DNA of 22,071 nucleotides from an uncultured Eggerthella sp. (lineage in GTDB: Bacteria; Actinomycetota; Coriobacteriia; Coriobacteriales; Eggerthellaceae): positions 1 through 22,071 of the forward strand of contig UQVJ01000021.1 of the NCBI GenBank assembly GCA_900544455.1. Reading direction: 5' to 3'. The notes beneath the pieces were generated by a model, which was not told the origin of the DNA, searched no databases, and was given only the letters and a program-made list of their open reading frames with translations. The translations under genes and the position numbers were made by a program. Below, piece after piece: positions 15,054 through 21,639 of this stretch; positions within the stretch are counted from its first letter, which is position 1, and every line of letters starts with the position of its first letter.

Positions 15054-16271
15054 CTACTCCCCTTCCTCCAGTTCTGCGTGAATGCCGCAGTAGCGGTATC
15101 CAGGACGTGCGTGATTACGACAACGAGTACCGTCTTCGGCCTCGAAAGCGCACAAGCCATCCTCGGATTCCTCTTCCAAAGGCTCATCTATAAGCGACGC
15201 ATCGGCAACAAGTGGCTCACCAGCAAAAGAGGCAGACTTGATGTCGATATGCCAACCCGTAAGGCGAGCTGCAAGGCGAGCATTCTGGCCCTCTTTGCCA
15301 ATAGCCAACGAAAGCTGATCATCAGGCACGATAACCGTAGCGTAATTGTTCTCATCGTCGATGTCGACACGGGTTACGCGAGCAGGCGAAAGTGCATTTG
15401 CGACATATACGGCAGGATCTTCATTCCATTGAATGACATCGACGCGCTCGTTGCGAAGGCCTTCTACAACCATACGCACTCGAGAACCCTTCGGTCCAAC
15501 ACAAGCGCCTACGGGGTCGAGGTTGGCTTCGCGGGAAGAAACGGCAACCTTTGAACGTTCACCGGGTTCGCGGGCAATGGACTTGATCTCAACCAAGCCA
15601 TCATAAATTTCAGGAACTTCGATCTCGAAAAGACGACGAATCAGATCAGGATGCGTACGGGACACAACGATCGAAGGACGGGTATGCTCACCGCGCATTT
15701 TCGGTAAATCGGAGCTTGGGTCGCGAACCTCAACGATCAAAGTTTTAAGACGCTGATTATGGCGATAGTGCTCATTGCGAGGACGTTCGTTGCGCTCATC
15801 AGGATTTCTCTTCAAATCATAATGAGGGAGCTCGGCTTCAACACCGTCACGGATCTTGATGATGGTGAAATCAGGGGTACCCTGCAAAACAGTACCGGTA
15901 ACCAGATCACCTACACGACTAGAGAATTCCTCATAGATTGACTGACGACCCGCATCACGCACAATAGAGCCGATAACATTCTTCGCGTTTAGCGCTGCAA
16001 TACGACTTACGTCATCAGGAGTTACATCGCGCTCTTCAAACTCTGTATATTCGCCAGTTTCCTCATCGGGTTCACCAACGGGTACAAGCTCATATACATA
16101 AATCTTGCCCGTATTACGATCGATGGTAACACGAGCGTCATATTCGAGATCAAGAATATGTTGATAGCTCTTAGCCAGAGAGGCTTCCAAGCGCTCGATT
16201 AGGTAAAACTCATCGATCTTACGCTCATGAGCCAAAGCCTGCAGGGCCTCAATCAATTCAGATGCTGCCAT
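15054..16271 (-). CDS. nusA: Transcription termination/antitermination factor NusA with C-terminal Cys/His tail
   Basis: NusA binds RNA polymerase and nascent RNA, and affects pausing and termination. The 405-residue protein has the N-terminal polymerase-binding domain, an S1 domain (from about GDLVTGTVLQG, with a charged loop NPDERNERPRNEHYRHN), KH1 (ACVGPKGSRVRMVVEGL) and KH2 (LAIGKEGQNARLAARLTGW). An acidic linker and a tail follow, containing Cys374-x9-Cys384-x10-Cys395-x2-His398, which looks like a small zinc knuckle. E. coli-type acidic repeats are absent. The ATG at 16271 has AAAGGA nine bases upstream. It follows rimP by 15 bases, as in most bacteria. Confidence 0.95.
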   Translation of the reverse strand: MAASELIEALQALAHERKIDEFYLIERLEASLAKSYQHILDLEYDARVTIDRNTGKIYVYELVPVGEPDEETGEYTEFEERDVTPDDVSRIAALNAKNVIGSIVRDAGRQSIYEEFSSRVGDLVTGTVLQGTPDFTIIKIRDGVEAELPHYDLKRNPDERNERPRNEHYRHNQRLKTLIVEVRDPSSDLPKMRGEHTRPSIVVSRTHPDLIRRLFEIEVPEIYDGLVEIKSIAREPGERSKVAVSSREANLDPVGACVGPKGSRVRMVVEGLRNERVDVIQWNEDPAVYVANALSPARVTRVDIDDENNYATVIVPDDQLSLAIGKEGQNARLAARLTGWHIDIKSASFAGEPLVADASLIDEPLEEESEDGLCAFEAEDGTRCRNHARPGYRYCGIHAELEEGE

Positions 16272-16286
16272 GGTAAAAAATCCTTT

Positions 16287-16757
16287 CTACCCGCTGAAAT
16301 CAATAGTACCGATAATGTGCGCCTTTTTAATATGCGCATAGGGCAAAACTTCCTGGATGCCATCAACTTCGACGATAACGCCCTCGTCGCGCACGCCACA
16401 AAGTTTGCCAGTCCACTTTGCCCTGCCCTGATGCGGCTCGGTAAGAGTAAGCTGCACCTTTTCGCCAGCAAAGCGCTGAAAATGCTCGAGGGTACGAAGG
16501 GGACGGTCTATTCCCGGAGAGGAAACCTCGAGCGTGTAAGCGCCAGGAAACGGATCGAGCTCATCCATCAATTCGTTAACCCATTTTTGGGAAGCAGCAA
16601 GCTCATCGAAGCCGATACCGCCATCACAATCCAAGTAAACGCGAATTGTGGGAGCTTTTCGGGAACCGACTACCTCAACGGTGACGATTTCAACATTATG
16701 GGAAGCAGCCAAAGGCTCCAACGCCTCAAGCAATTTGCGTTCTTTTGCACTTAACAC
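16287..16757 (-). CDS. rimP: Ribosome maturation factor RimP
   Basis: RimP assists assembly of the 30S subunit. The 156-residue protein shows the family pattern: an N-terminal helix and EIVTVEVVGSRKAPTIRVYLD, then GAYTLEVSSPGIDRPL (the RimP signature) and a C-terminal SH3-like domain. The start is GTG at 16757, with GGAGGG five bases upstream. It is the first gene of the rimP-nusA-ylxR-infB cluster and has a leader hairpin with a T-tract upstream. Confidence 0.95.
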   Translation of the reverse strand: MLSAKERKLLEALEPLAASHNVEIVTVEVVGSRKAPTIRVYLDCDGGIGFDELAASQKWVNELMDELDPFPGAYTLEVSSPGIDRPLRTLEHFQRFAGEKVQLTLTEPHQGRAKWTGKLCGVRDEGVIVEVDGIQEVLPYAHIKKAHIIGTIDFSG

Positions 16758-16781
16758 GTAGTCCCTCCTTCAAAACCCCGA

Positions 16782-16813
16782 ACAAACAAAAGAAGCGGGT
16801 ATAAACCCACTTC
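16782..16813 (-). terminator. Leader hairpin plus T-tract ahead of rimP-nusA (candidate attenuator)
   Basis: On the minus strand GAAGTGGGT (16805-16813) pairs with ACCCGCTTC (16792-16800), nine pairs including one G-U, across a TTAT loop. TTTTGTTTG follows directly. It lies 25 bases before the rimP start and downstream of the previous terminator, so it can only act on the rimP-nusA transcript. NusA is known to regulate its own operon in E. coli through leader termination, so an attenuator is plausible. Confidence 0.6.
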
Positions 16814-16833
16814 CTCCAAACATCGAAAGCAAT

Positions 16834-16847
16834 CATGTTTTCACATG
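16834..16847 (-). repeat. Small GAAA-tetraloop hairpin in the rimP leader
   Basis: On the minus strand CATGT and ACATG pair around GAAA, a stable GNRA-type tetraloop. It lies about 20 bases upstream of the candidate attenuator. It may be a leader element or chance. Confidence 0.3.
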
Positions 16848-16870
16848 CGTACATTTTTATATCATAAATA

Positions 16871-16912
16871 GAAAACCAACGCCACCCCCTTTACAGTTTA
16901 AGAGGGTGGCGT
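16871..16912 (-). terminator. Rho-independent terminator after the zinc-ribbon gene
   Basis: Nine-base-pair stem ACGCCACCC with GGGTGGCGT (16904-16912 and 16879-16887), extended inwards by further A-T and G-C pairs. On the minus strand TGGTTTTC follows. It lies 24 bases after the stop codon of the preceding gene. The AT-rich stretch just after it (16848-16875) is the likely place for the rimP promoter, but I see no clear -35/-10 pair. Confidence 0.8.
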
Positions 16913-16935
16913 CTAAATAATGCTTGTAATCAACA

Positions 16936-17958
16936 CTATTTTGACGGGTCGGCTTCAGGATAAAGCCTATCGAATGCCGCCTCAGAGATCGAATTGCCGC
17001 CCTTTAGATCGGCTTTTAACGGAGCCAAGATCTCAGAATCGTGTTTCTTGGGATTGTCAAAGCTTAAGCTTAACTCCCAACATTGAGAAATCACACTGAG
17101 CCTATCGAGAAGATAGCCATACAGCTCATCGATCTTCTGATATTTAGCATACAGCTCGCTATCTGAGCTAATCCGTGCCTTTTCCCTCAAGGAAGAGAGA
17201 CCGGAACGCTCCTGGGTTATTCCATCGATCAAAGAAGCGCATTTATCCGCATACTTATCGCGCGTTTCGCTGTTCGATACCCGATAGTAGCCCTCCAGGT
17301 CCTCTACAGCATCATCAACATCGTTGCGCAAAGAAGCAAGATTTGCATACGCATACGTTAGATCAGATGAGAAATCGCCTTCTACGTATGCCTGCTCAGC
17401 AGATTGGGCCGAATCCTGATCATTTTGCGATACAGCACCACCAGCGTTTACCTCAGGTGCAACAAAAGACTGGATAGCTGATTGGATTTCCGAGCCGAAA
17501 ACCAATGCACAAACCAAAATAGCAACAACAAATACGCCGGCAATAGCCTGCCCTATGGGAAAGCGTCGATGCTTTTGCGTTTGACGATAAGCTTTTGGCT
17601 CTCGATCAACATCCGCAACAACTTGCCCACTATCAGCAACGATACGCTGCATCGGCTTGGTAATAAAAGGATCCTCGTCGCCAATCTTGGGAATAGCCTT
17701 CAAATCCTTTGCGGACTTAATAACACTAGAAGGATCGACTTTATTAGCAGGATCAAGCGGATTGCCCAAATAATCTTGATAGGAACGTTCGGAAACTAAA
17801 GGCAGTTTAGATGTCTGCGAAGGCGATACCGCATCCGTATATACAATTATTTCTTCCGCGGCAGCTATTCGAGCTTTCATGTCATTGACAAGCGAGCCGC
17901 AGTGAGGACACTGCAGCTCGCCATCATCGATCTTTGTCCCGCAATCGAGGCAATACAA
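16936..17958 (-). CDS. Zinc-ribbon single-pass membrane protein of unknown function
   Basis: I do not recognise a specific family for the full 340-residue protein. It begins with a zinc ribbon, Cys3-x2-Cys6 and Cys17-x2-Cys20 (LDCGTKIDDGELQCPHCG), of the kind common in small Gram-positive membrane proteins. A polar linker with several charged residues follows to about 132. One transmembrane segment (about 134-155, GQAIAGVFVVAILVCALVFG) comes next, then an outside-facing, acidic, helix-rich region (about 185-300) with the look of a coiled coil. The start is a TTG at 17958, one base after the leuA stop codon. MYCLDCG fits the usual N-terminus of such proteins. It is probably co-transcribed with leuA and closed by the terminator at 16871-16912. 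The zinc ribbon would face the cytoplasm. Confidence 0.85.
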   Translation of the reverse strand: MYCLDCGTKIDDGELQCPHCGSLVNDMKARIAAAEEIIVYTDAVSPSQTSKLPLVSERSYQDYLGNPLDPANKVDPSSVIKSAKDLKAIPKIGDEDPFITKPMQRIVADSGQVVADVDREPKAYRQTQKHRRFPIGQAIAGVFVVAILVCALVFGSEIQSAIQSFVAPEVNAGGAVSQNDQDSAQSAEQAYVEGDFSSDLTYAYANLASLRNDVDDAVEDLEGYYRVSNSETRDKYADKCASLIDGITQERSGLSSLREKARISSDSELYAKYQKIDELYGYLLDRLSVISQCWELSLSFDNPKKHDSEILAPLKADLKGGNSISEAAFDRLYPEADPSK

Positions 17959-17959
17959 G

Positions 17960-19492
17960 TTATTGTGCCTTTTCCTGCTTATGGGAGATCAGGCGGTTAA
18001 GCGCATTGATATAGGCCTTAGCAGAAGAAACGATAATATCGCCATCTGCACCACGGCCAGTAAATACTTCACCATCTGCTGCAGTAACACGAATAGTTAC
18101 CTCGCCCAAAGCATCGATTCCGCGCGTAACGCTCTGAACAGCAAATTCAGAAAGTTCGTTTTCGATATCAACGATCTGGTTGACAGCCTGATACAAAGCA
18201 TCGACAGGACCTGTACCAATCGAACATGCAATAAATTCACGTCCCTCGGGATCGGCGAGGGTAACGGTAGCCGTCGGGGTAAGGGGTTTGCCGCAAGAAA
18301 TCTGAACAGATTTCAGGGTATAGTGAGCAACTTGGTTGCGGCCGTGTTCACCCAAGAGCGACTCAAGGTCCTCGTCGTATACCTCTTTCTTCTTATCAGC
18401 AAGATCAAGGAAAGCATTGTAGAGATCTTCAAAAGCCTGCCCCTCGATGTGATAGCCCAAAGCTTCAACACGATGACGAAGAGCAGCACGACCAGATCGA
18501 GCCGAAAGGATAATAGAGCTTTGACCTGCGCCAACTTCACGCGGGTCAATAATCTCGTAAGTATCACGAGCCTTGATGACGCCGTCCTGGTGAATGCCGG
18601 AAGAATGAGCAAACGCGTTAGCACCAACAATTGCCTTGTTGGGCTGAACGATAAATCCAGTAATGGAAGACACAAGACGAGATGCGCGAACAAATTCGCG
18701 AGTATTGATGTCGGTGTGGGCATTGAGCTCCTTACCGTGCATCTTAATGCCCATGACTACTTCTTCCATAGCGGTGTTGCCAGCACGTTCGCCAAGACCG
18801 TTAATGGTGCACTCGATCTGGCCGGCACCGTTTTCAACACCAGCAAGGGAAAGCGCCGTTGCCATACCAAGATCGTTGTGGCAGTGAACAGAAAGCGTTG
18901 CCTTATCCATATTGGAGACATGCTCCATCAGGTACTTAATACGACGGCCGAATTCATCAGGCAGAGAATACCCCGTGGTATCAGGGATATTGACAACAGT
19001 AGCGCCAGCAGCGATAGCTGCCTCGACTACTTTTGCAAGGAACTCATAATCAGCGCGGCCCGCATCTTCTGCGTAAAACTCAACATCATTGACGTATTTC
19101 TTGGCATATTTAACGGCAGCCGTGGTACGCTCAAGAATTTTTTCAGGCGTGGTACGAAGCTTGTCGTAAATATGACTATGAGAAACGCCAATACCAGTAT
19201 GGATACGAGGACGCTTGCACTCAGCCAAAGCACGTGCGGCTGAATCGATATCTTTTTCGACTGCACGAGAAAGAGCACAAACAACAGCACGATCTCCGAC
19301 CTCGGCTGCAATCTGCTGAACCGATTTGAAGTCGCCAGGGGAAGACACAGGAAAGCCCGCTTCAATGACATCGACATTAAGACGCAGTAGCTGACGCGTA
19401 ATAACCAGTTTCTCCTCAGAGTTCATGGAGGCGCCCGGCGATTGTTCACCGTCGCGCAAGGTTGTGTCGAAGATAGCGATCTTGCGAGTCAT
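17960..19492 (-). CDS. leuA: 2-isopropylmalate synthase
   Basis: LeuA condenses acetyl-CoA with 2-oxoisovalerate, the first committed step of leucine synthesis. The 510-residue protein has the catalytic TIM barrel with FDTTLRDGEQSPGASM (Arg13, Asp14), VHCHNDLGMATALSLAG and GLGERAGNTAMEEVVM, then HSSGIHQDGV and a C-terminal LeuA dimer domain (about 380-510) for leucine feedback. The start is the ATG at 19492, with AAAGGA seven bases upstream. The 29 extra upstream codons in the open frame are leader. Length and motifs favour LeuA over citramalate or homocitrate synthase. No leuB, leuC or leuD is next to it. No T-box or leucine-rich leader peptide is visible. Confidence 0.93.
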   Translation of the reverse strand: MTRKIAIFDTTLRDGEQSPGASMNSEEKLVITRQLLRLNVDVIEAGFPVSSPGDFKSVQQIAAEVGDRAVVCALSRAVEKDIDSAARALAECKRPRIHTGIGVSHSHIYDKLRTTPEKILERTTAAVKYAKKYVNDVEFYAEDAGRADYEFLAKVVEAAIAAGATVVNIPDTTGYSLPDEFGRRIKYLMEHVSNMDKATLSVHCHNDLGMATALSLAGVENGAGQIECTINGLGERAGNTAMEEVVMGIKMHGKELNAHTDINTREFVRASRLVSSITGFIVQPNKAIVGANAFAHSSGIHQDGVIKARDTYEIIDPREVGAGQSSIILSARSGRAALRHRVEALGYHIEGQAFEDLYNAFLDLADKKKEVYDEDLESLLGEHGRNQVAHYTLKSVQISCGKPLTPTATVTLADPEGREFIACSIGTGPVDALYQAVNQIVDIENELSEFAVQSVTRGIDALGEVTIRVTAADGEVFTGRGADGDIIVSSAKAYINALNRLISHKQEKAQ

Positions 19493-19520
19493 CTTGCGAT
19501 CCTTTCTTATGTCTGTATAA

Positions 19521-19537
19521 CTATCGATAGAACTATA
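19521..19537 (-). promoter_or_regulatory. Palindrome and possible -10 box upstream of leuA
   Basis: The perfect palindrome CTATCGATAG (19521-19530) lies next to TATAGT on the minus strand (19532-19537), a plausible -10 box. The flanks extend the symmetry partly (TATAACTATC on one side, ACTATA on the other). No good -35 box is seen at 17 bases. A repressor operator over the start site is possible but unproven. Confidence 0.3.
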
Positions 19538-19640
19538 GCGCATTTTTCGGTAAACGGTGCCGATCAACACGCATAACAAAGCATGTTACCAATAAGAAAC
19601 ATTGTCGATGCCCTGCTATACCTCCCCCATCGCAACCTCC

Positions 19641-19682
19641 CTAAAACGCAAAGGAACCCCAGCCAATAGGCCGAGGCTCCTT
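19641..19682 (-). terminator. Rho-independent terminator after glnB
   Basis: On the minus strand AAGGAGCCTCGGCC pairs with GGCTGGGGTTCCTT (14 pairs, three of them G-U) across a TATT loop at 19651-19682. TGCGTTTTAG follows. The G-U pairs would be A-C mismatches in plus-strand RNA, so this terminator acts only on the amtB-glnB transcript. Confidence 0.75.
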
Positions 19683-19734
19683 CTCTATGACTTAGCAGCG
19701 TGTGAGAGGTGTTGAGTTCCCTTTGCAGGAGAGG

Positions 19735-20073
19735 TTAAACCGCCGCTTCGTCTTTTTCGCCAGTGCGGACACGAACCACGCTGTCAATTGATGAAATGAA
19801 GATCTTGCCATCTCCGACTTCACCCGTGCGTGCAATGCCCACGATCACATCAACAATTTCATCAACCCGGGAATCTTCAACAATGATCTCAAACTTGACC
19901 TTCGGGATCATGTTCAAAAAGACCTCGCTGCCACGGAAATACTCTTTCCAACCGTGCTGGTTTCCGCAACCATGAACCTGGTAGATGGTCATTCCGGAAA
20001 TTTTTGCCTGGAAGAGCGCTTCCTTCAAAGGTTCAAGCTTTTCAGGACGAACAACTGCTGCAATACGCTTCAT
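19735..20073 (-). CDS. glnB: PII nitrogen regulatory protein lacking Tyr51
   Basis: PII proteins sense 2-oxoglutarate and ATP/ADP and control targets such as the AmtB channel. The 112-residue protein aligns without gaps to E. coli GlnB over its whole length: MKRIAAVVRPEKLEPLKEAL, the T-loop (37-55), PKVKFE (57-62), GDGKIF and VRVRTGEKDEAAV. The T-loop is altered: residue 51, the tyrosine uridylylated in E. coli and adenylylated in other Actinomycetota, is Val (GSEVF). Tyr46 is Phe, with a Tyr at 45 instead, and residue 38 is Asn. No glnD is nearby. The gene follows amtB by 21 bases and ends at a terminator. It could be named glnK because of the amtB pairing. Control by direct ligand binding is inferred. 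Confidence 0.93.
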   Translation of the reverse strand: MKRIAAVVRPEKLEPLKEALFQAKISGMTIYQVHGCGNQHGWKEYFRGSEVFLNMIPKVKFEIIVEDSRVDEIVDVIVGIARTGEVGDGKIFISSIDSVVRVRTGEKDEAAV

Positions 20074-20094
20074 TAGTCAAACACTTCCCTTCTA

Positions 20095-21363
20095 TTAATC
20101 CAAGCCAATAAAGGCGGGGTATGCGGATTCGCTGTGAGCCGTCATGTCCATACCTGCTGCTTCTTCTTCCTTAGTTACGCGAAGACCACCAAAGATTGCC
20201 TTCACGATAAGACCGATGATGAGGGAACCAACAGAAACGAACACGATGGTGACCAAGATGCCCAAGCACTGCGCCCCAAGAAGCGTAGGATCGCCAGTGT
20301 AGATAAGGCCACCAAAATCAGTCCAAGACAACTCCGGAACACAGAAGATGCCAGTAAGGATGCCACCGACAATGCCACCTACACAATGGCAACCGAAAGC
20401 GTCAAGGGCATCGTCGTAGCCAATCTTAGCCTTGCAGAAAGAGATGGCGAAGTAGCATACGGGGGATACAATAAGACCCATCACGATAGACGCCCAAGGC
20501 TCGACGAAGCCTGCTGCCGGGGTGATAACAACAAGACCCGCAACAAGACCCGTCGCGGCACCGACAAGAGTAGGCTTGCCGGTTTTAATAGTCTCAACGA
20601 TCATCCAAGAAATCATTGCAGTACCAGATGCAACGAAGGTATTGAGAAGGGCCAAGGAGGCGACGCCGTCAGCAGCAAAGGCGGAACCGCCGTTGAAACC
20701 AAACCAACCGAACCAAAGCAAGGTTGCGCCAAGAACCACAAAGGGAACGTTGTGCGGGCGATGGTTGACCGCACCGAAAATACGACGCTTGCCAAGAAGA
20801 AGGCAGAGAACCAAACCGGTCAGACCAGAGCTGATATGGACAACGTCGCCACCAGCAAAGTCGAGAGCGCCAATCTGGTCGCCAATAAAGCTGCCATCGC
20901 CACCCCATACCATATGAGCCAGAGGAGCATAAATCAGAAGAATCCAGATAGTGATAAAGGCTACAAATGCACCGAACTTCATACGCCCAGCAAGAGAGCC
21001 GCCAACGATAGCAGCAGTAATGCAGGCAAATGCAGCCTGAAATGCTATATCCACGATTGCAGGATACGTGGCGTCACCGGGGTCTACCGCCTCGGCGAGC
21101 ATATCAGTCACAGCGCCCATGCACCCGAGCTGATCAAAACCACCGAAAAACGGATTGGAACCGTCGCCACCGTAGGCCAAACTCCAGCCCGCCAAGATCC
21201 AAACGATTGCCACCACCCCAATAATCACGAACGACATGAACATGGTGTTGACGACGTTTTTACGACGCGCAAGTCCGCCGTAAAAAAATGCAACGCCTGG
21301 AGTCATAAGAAAGACCAGCATTGCGCTTACCAGCATGAATGCGGTTGCTCCTGTGTCAAGCAT
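20095..21363 (-). CDS. amtB: Ammonium transporter AmtB
   Basis: This is a trimeric membrane channel for ammonium. The 422-residue protein has about eleven hydrophobic segments and the family features: FFYGGLARRKN in the first loop, FQAAFACITAAIVGG around the periplasmic Phe gate, and the twin pore histidines His176 (GGDVVHISSG) and His326 (DAFGCHCVGG). The cytoplasmic tail ends AHSESAYPAFIGLD, of the kind that docks PII. The N-terminus lacks a separate signal peptide. The ATG at 21363 has AGGAGGT seven bases upstream. It is followed by a PII gene, which supports gating by PII. Upstream repeats at 21423-21506 suggest nitrogen control. Confidence 0.96.
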   Translation of the reverse strand: MLDTGATAFMLVSAMLVFLMTPGVAFFYGGLARRKNVVNTMFMSFVIIGVVAIVWILAGWSLAYGGDGSNPFFGGFDQLGCMGAVTDMLAEAVDPGDATYPAIVDIAFQAAFACITAAIVGGSLAGRMKFGAFVAFITIWILLIYAPLAHMVWGGDGSFIGDQIGALDFAGGDVVHISSGLTGLVLCLLLGKRRIFGAVNHRPHNVPFVVLGATLLWFGWFGFNGGSAFAADGVASLALLNTFVASGTAMISWMIVETIKTGKPTLVGAATGLVAGLVVITPAAGFVEPWASIVMGLIVSPVCYFAISFCKAKIGYDDALDAFGCHCVGGIVGGILTGIFCVPELSWTDFGGLIYTGDPTLLGAQCLGILVTIVFVSVGSLIIGLIVKAIFGGLRVTKEEEAAGMDMTAHSESAYPAFIGLD

Positions 21364-21443
21364 TGTGCGTACCTCCTAAACCTGTTACTAACGAGCACAT
21401 TTTCGACAAGACGATCATTGCACTCGTAACACGTTCAAAAGAC

Positions 21444-21449
21444 GTTATA
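21444..21449 (-). promoter_or_regulatory. Candidate -10 box for amtB-glnB
   Basis: TATAAC on the minus strand matches five of six consensus bases and lies about 80 bases upstream of amtB. The position of the -35 box (TTCCGT) is poor, as in promoters that need an activator. The operator-like repeat at 21480-21506 starts 30 bases further upstream. Confidence 0.4.
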
Positions 21450-21479
21450 TGCATTTGTTAACGATGACGGAAAAGCCTC

Positions 21480-21506
21480 GTAACACCGAAGAATCATGAG
21501 TGTTAC
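21480..21506 (-). promoter_or_regulatory. Candidate nitrogen-regulator operator upstream of amtB
   Basis: A perfect seven-base inverted repeat, GTAACAC and GTGTTAC, is separated by 13 bases. Read on the minus strand it is also GTAAC-n6-GATTC-n6-GTTAC, resembling the GTnAC-n6-GaAAC boxes bound by GlnR in other Actinomycetota. The decamer GTGTTACGAG at its downstream edge recurs at 21423-21432. The regulator itself is not in this window, so the assignment is inference. Confidence 0.4.
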
Positions 21507-21586
21507 CTCAATGAAACAAACTGCTATTTGCTGGCCATATTGCCCCGAATTGCGTACGTTCCCGCAACTGTTGAGCCTTTCTTGCC

Positions 21587-21622
21587 AATAAAAATGGCCC
21601 CTGGATTATCGTCCAGGGGCCA
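21587..21622 (-). terminator. Rho-independent terminator after the alcohol dehydrogenase gene
   Basis: Perfect 11-base-pair stem TGGCCCCTGGA with TCCAGGGGCCA (21612-21622 and 21595-21605) and a six-base loop. On the minus strand TTTTTATT follows. It begins 18 bases after the stop codon. Confidence 0.94.
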
Positions 21623-21639
21623 ACATGACCATAGATCAA

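Noticed and set aside
15188..15370. Small open frames inside nusA and infB on both strands
   Set aside because: They lie within well-supported genes, lack ribosome sites and show no conserved motifs.
16758..16935. A tRNA gene (as metY before rimP in E. coli)
   Set aside because: The hairpins here are a terminator and a leader stem; no cloverleaf, T-loop GTTCGA or CCA end is seen.
17963..19243. 426-codon plus-strand open frame opposite leuA
   Set aside because: It mirrors leuA codon bias, shows no family resemblance and would be convergent inside a conserved enzyme gene.
19493..19734. T-box riboswitch or leucine leader peptide for leuA
   Set aside because: I looked for the conserved T-box sequence and for a short Leu-rich frame before a terminator. 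Neither is present; the only terminator here belongs to glnB.
20134..21429. 431-codon open frame on the plus strand opposite amtB
   Set aside because: It is antisense to a complete, motif-rich AmtB, has no recognisable domain and no ribosome binding site, and its composition is that of a mirrored hydrophobic gene.
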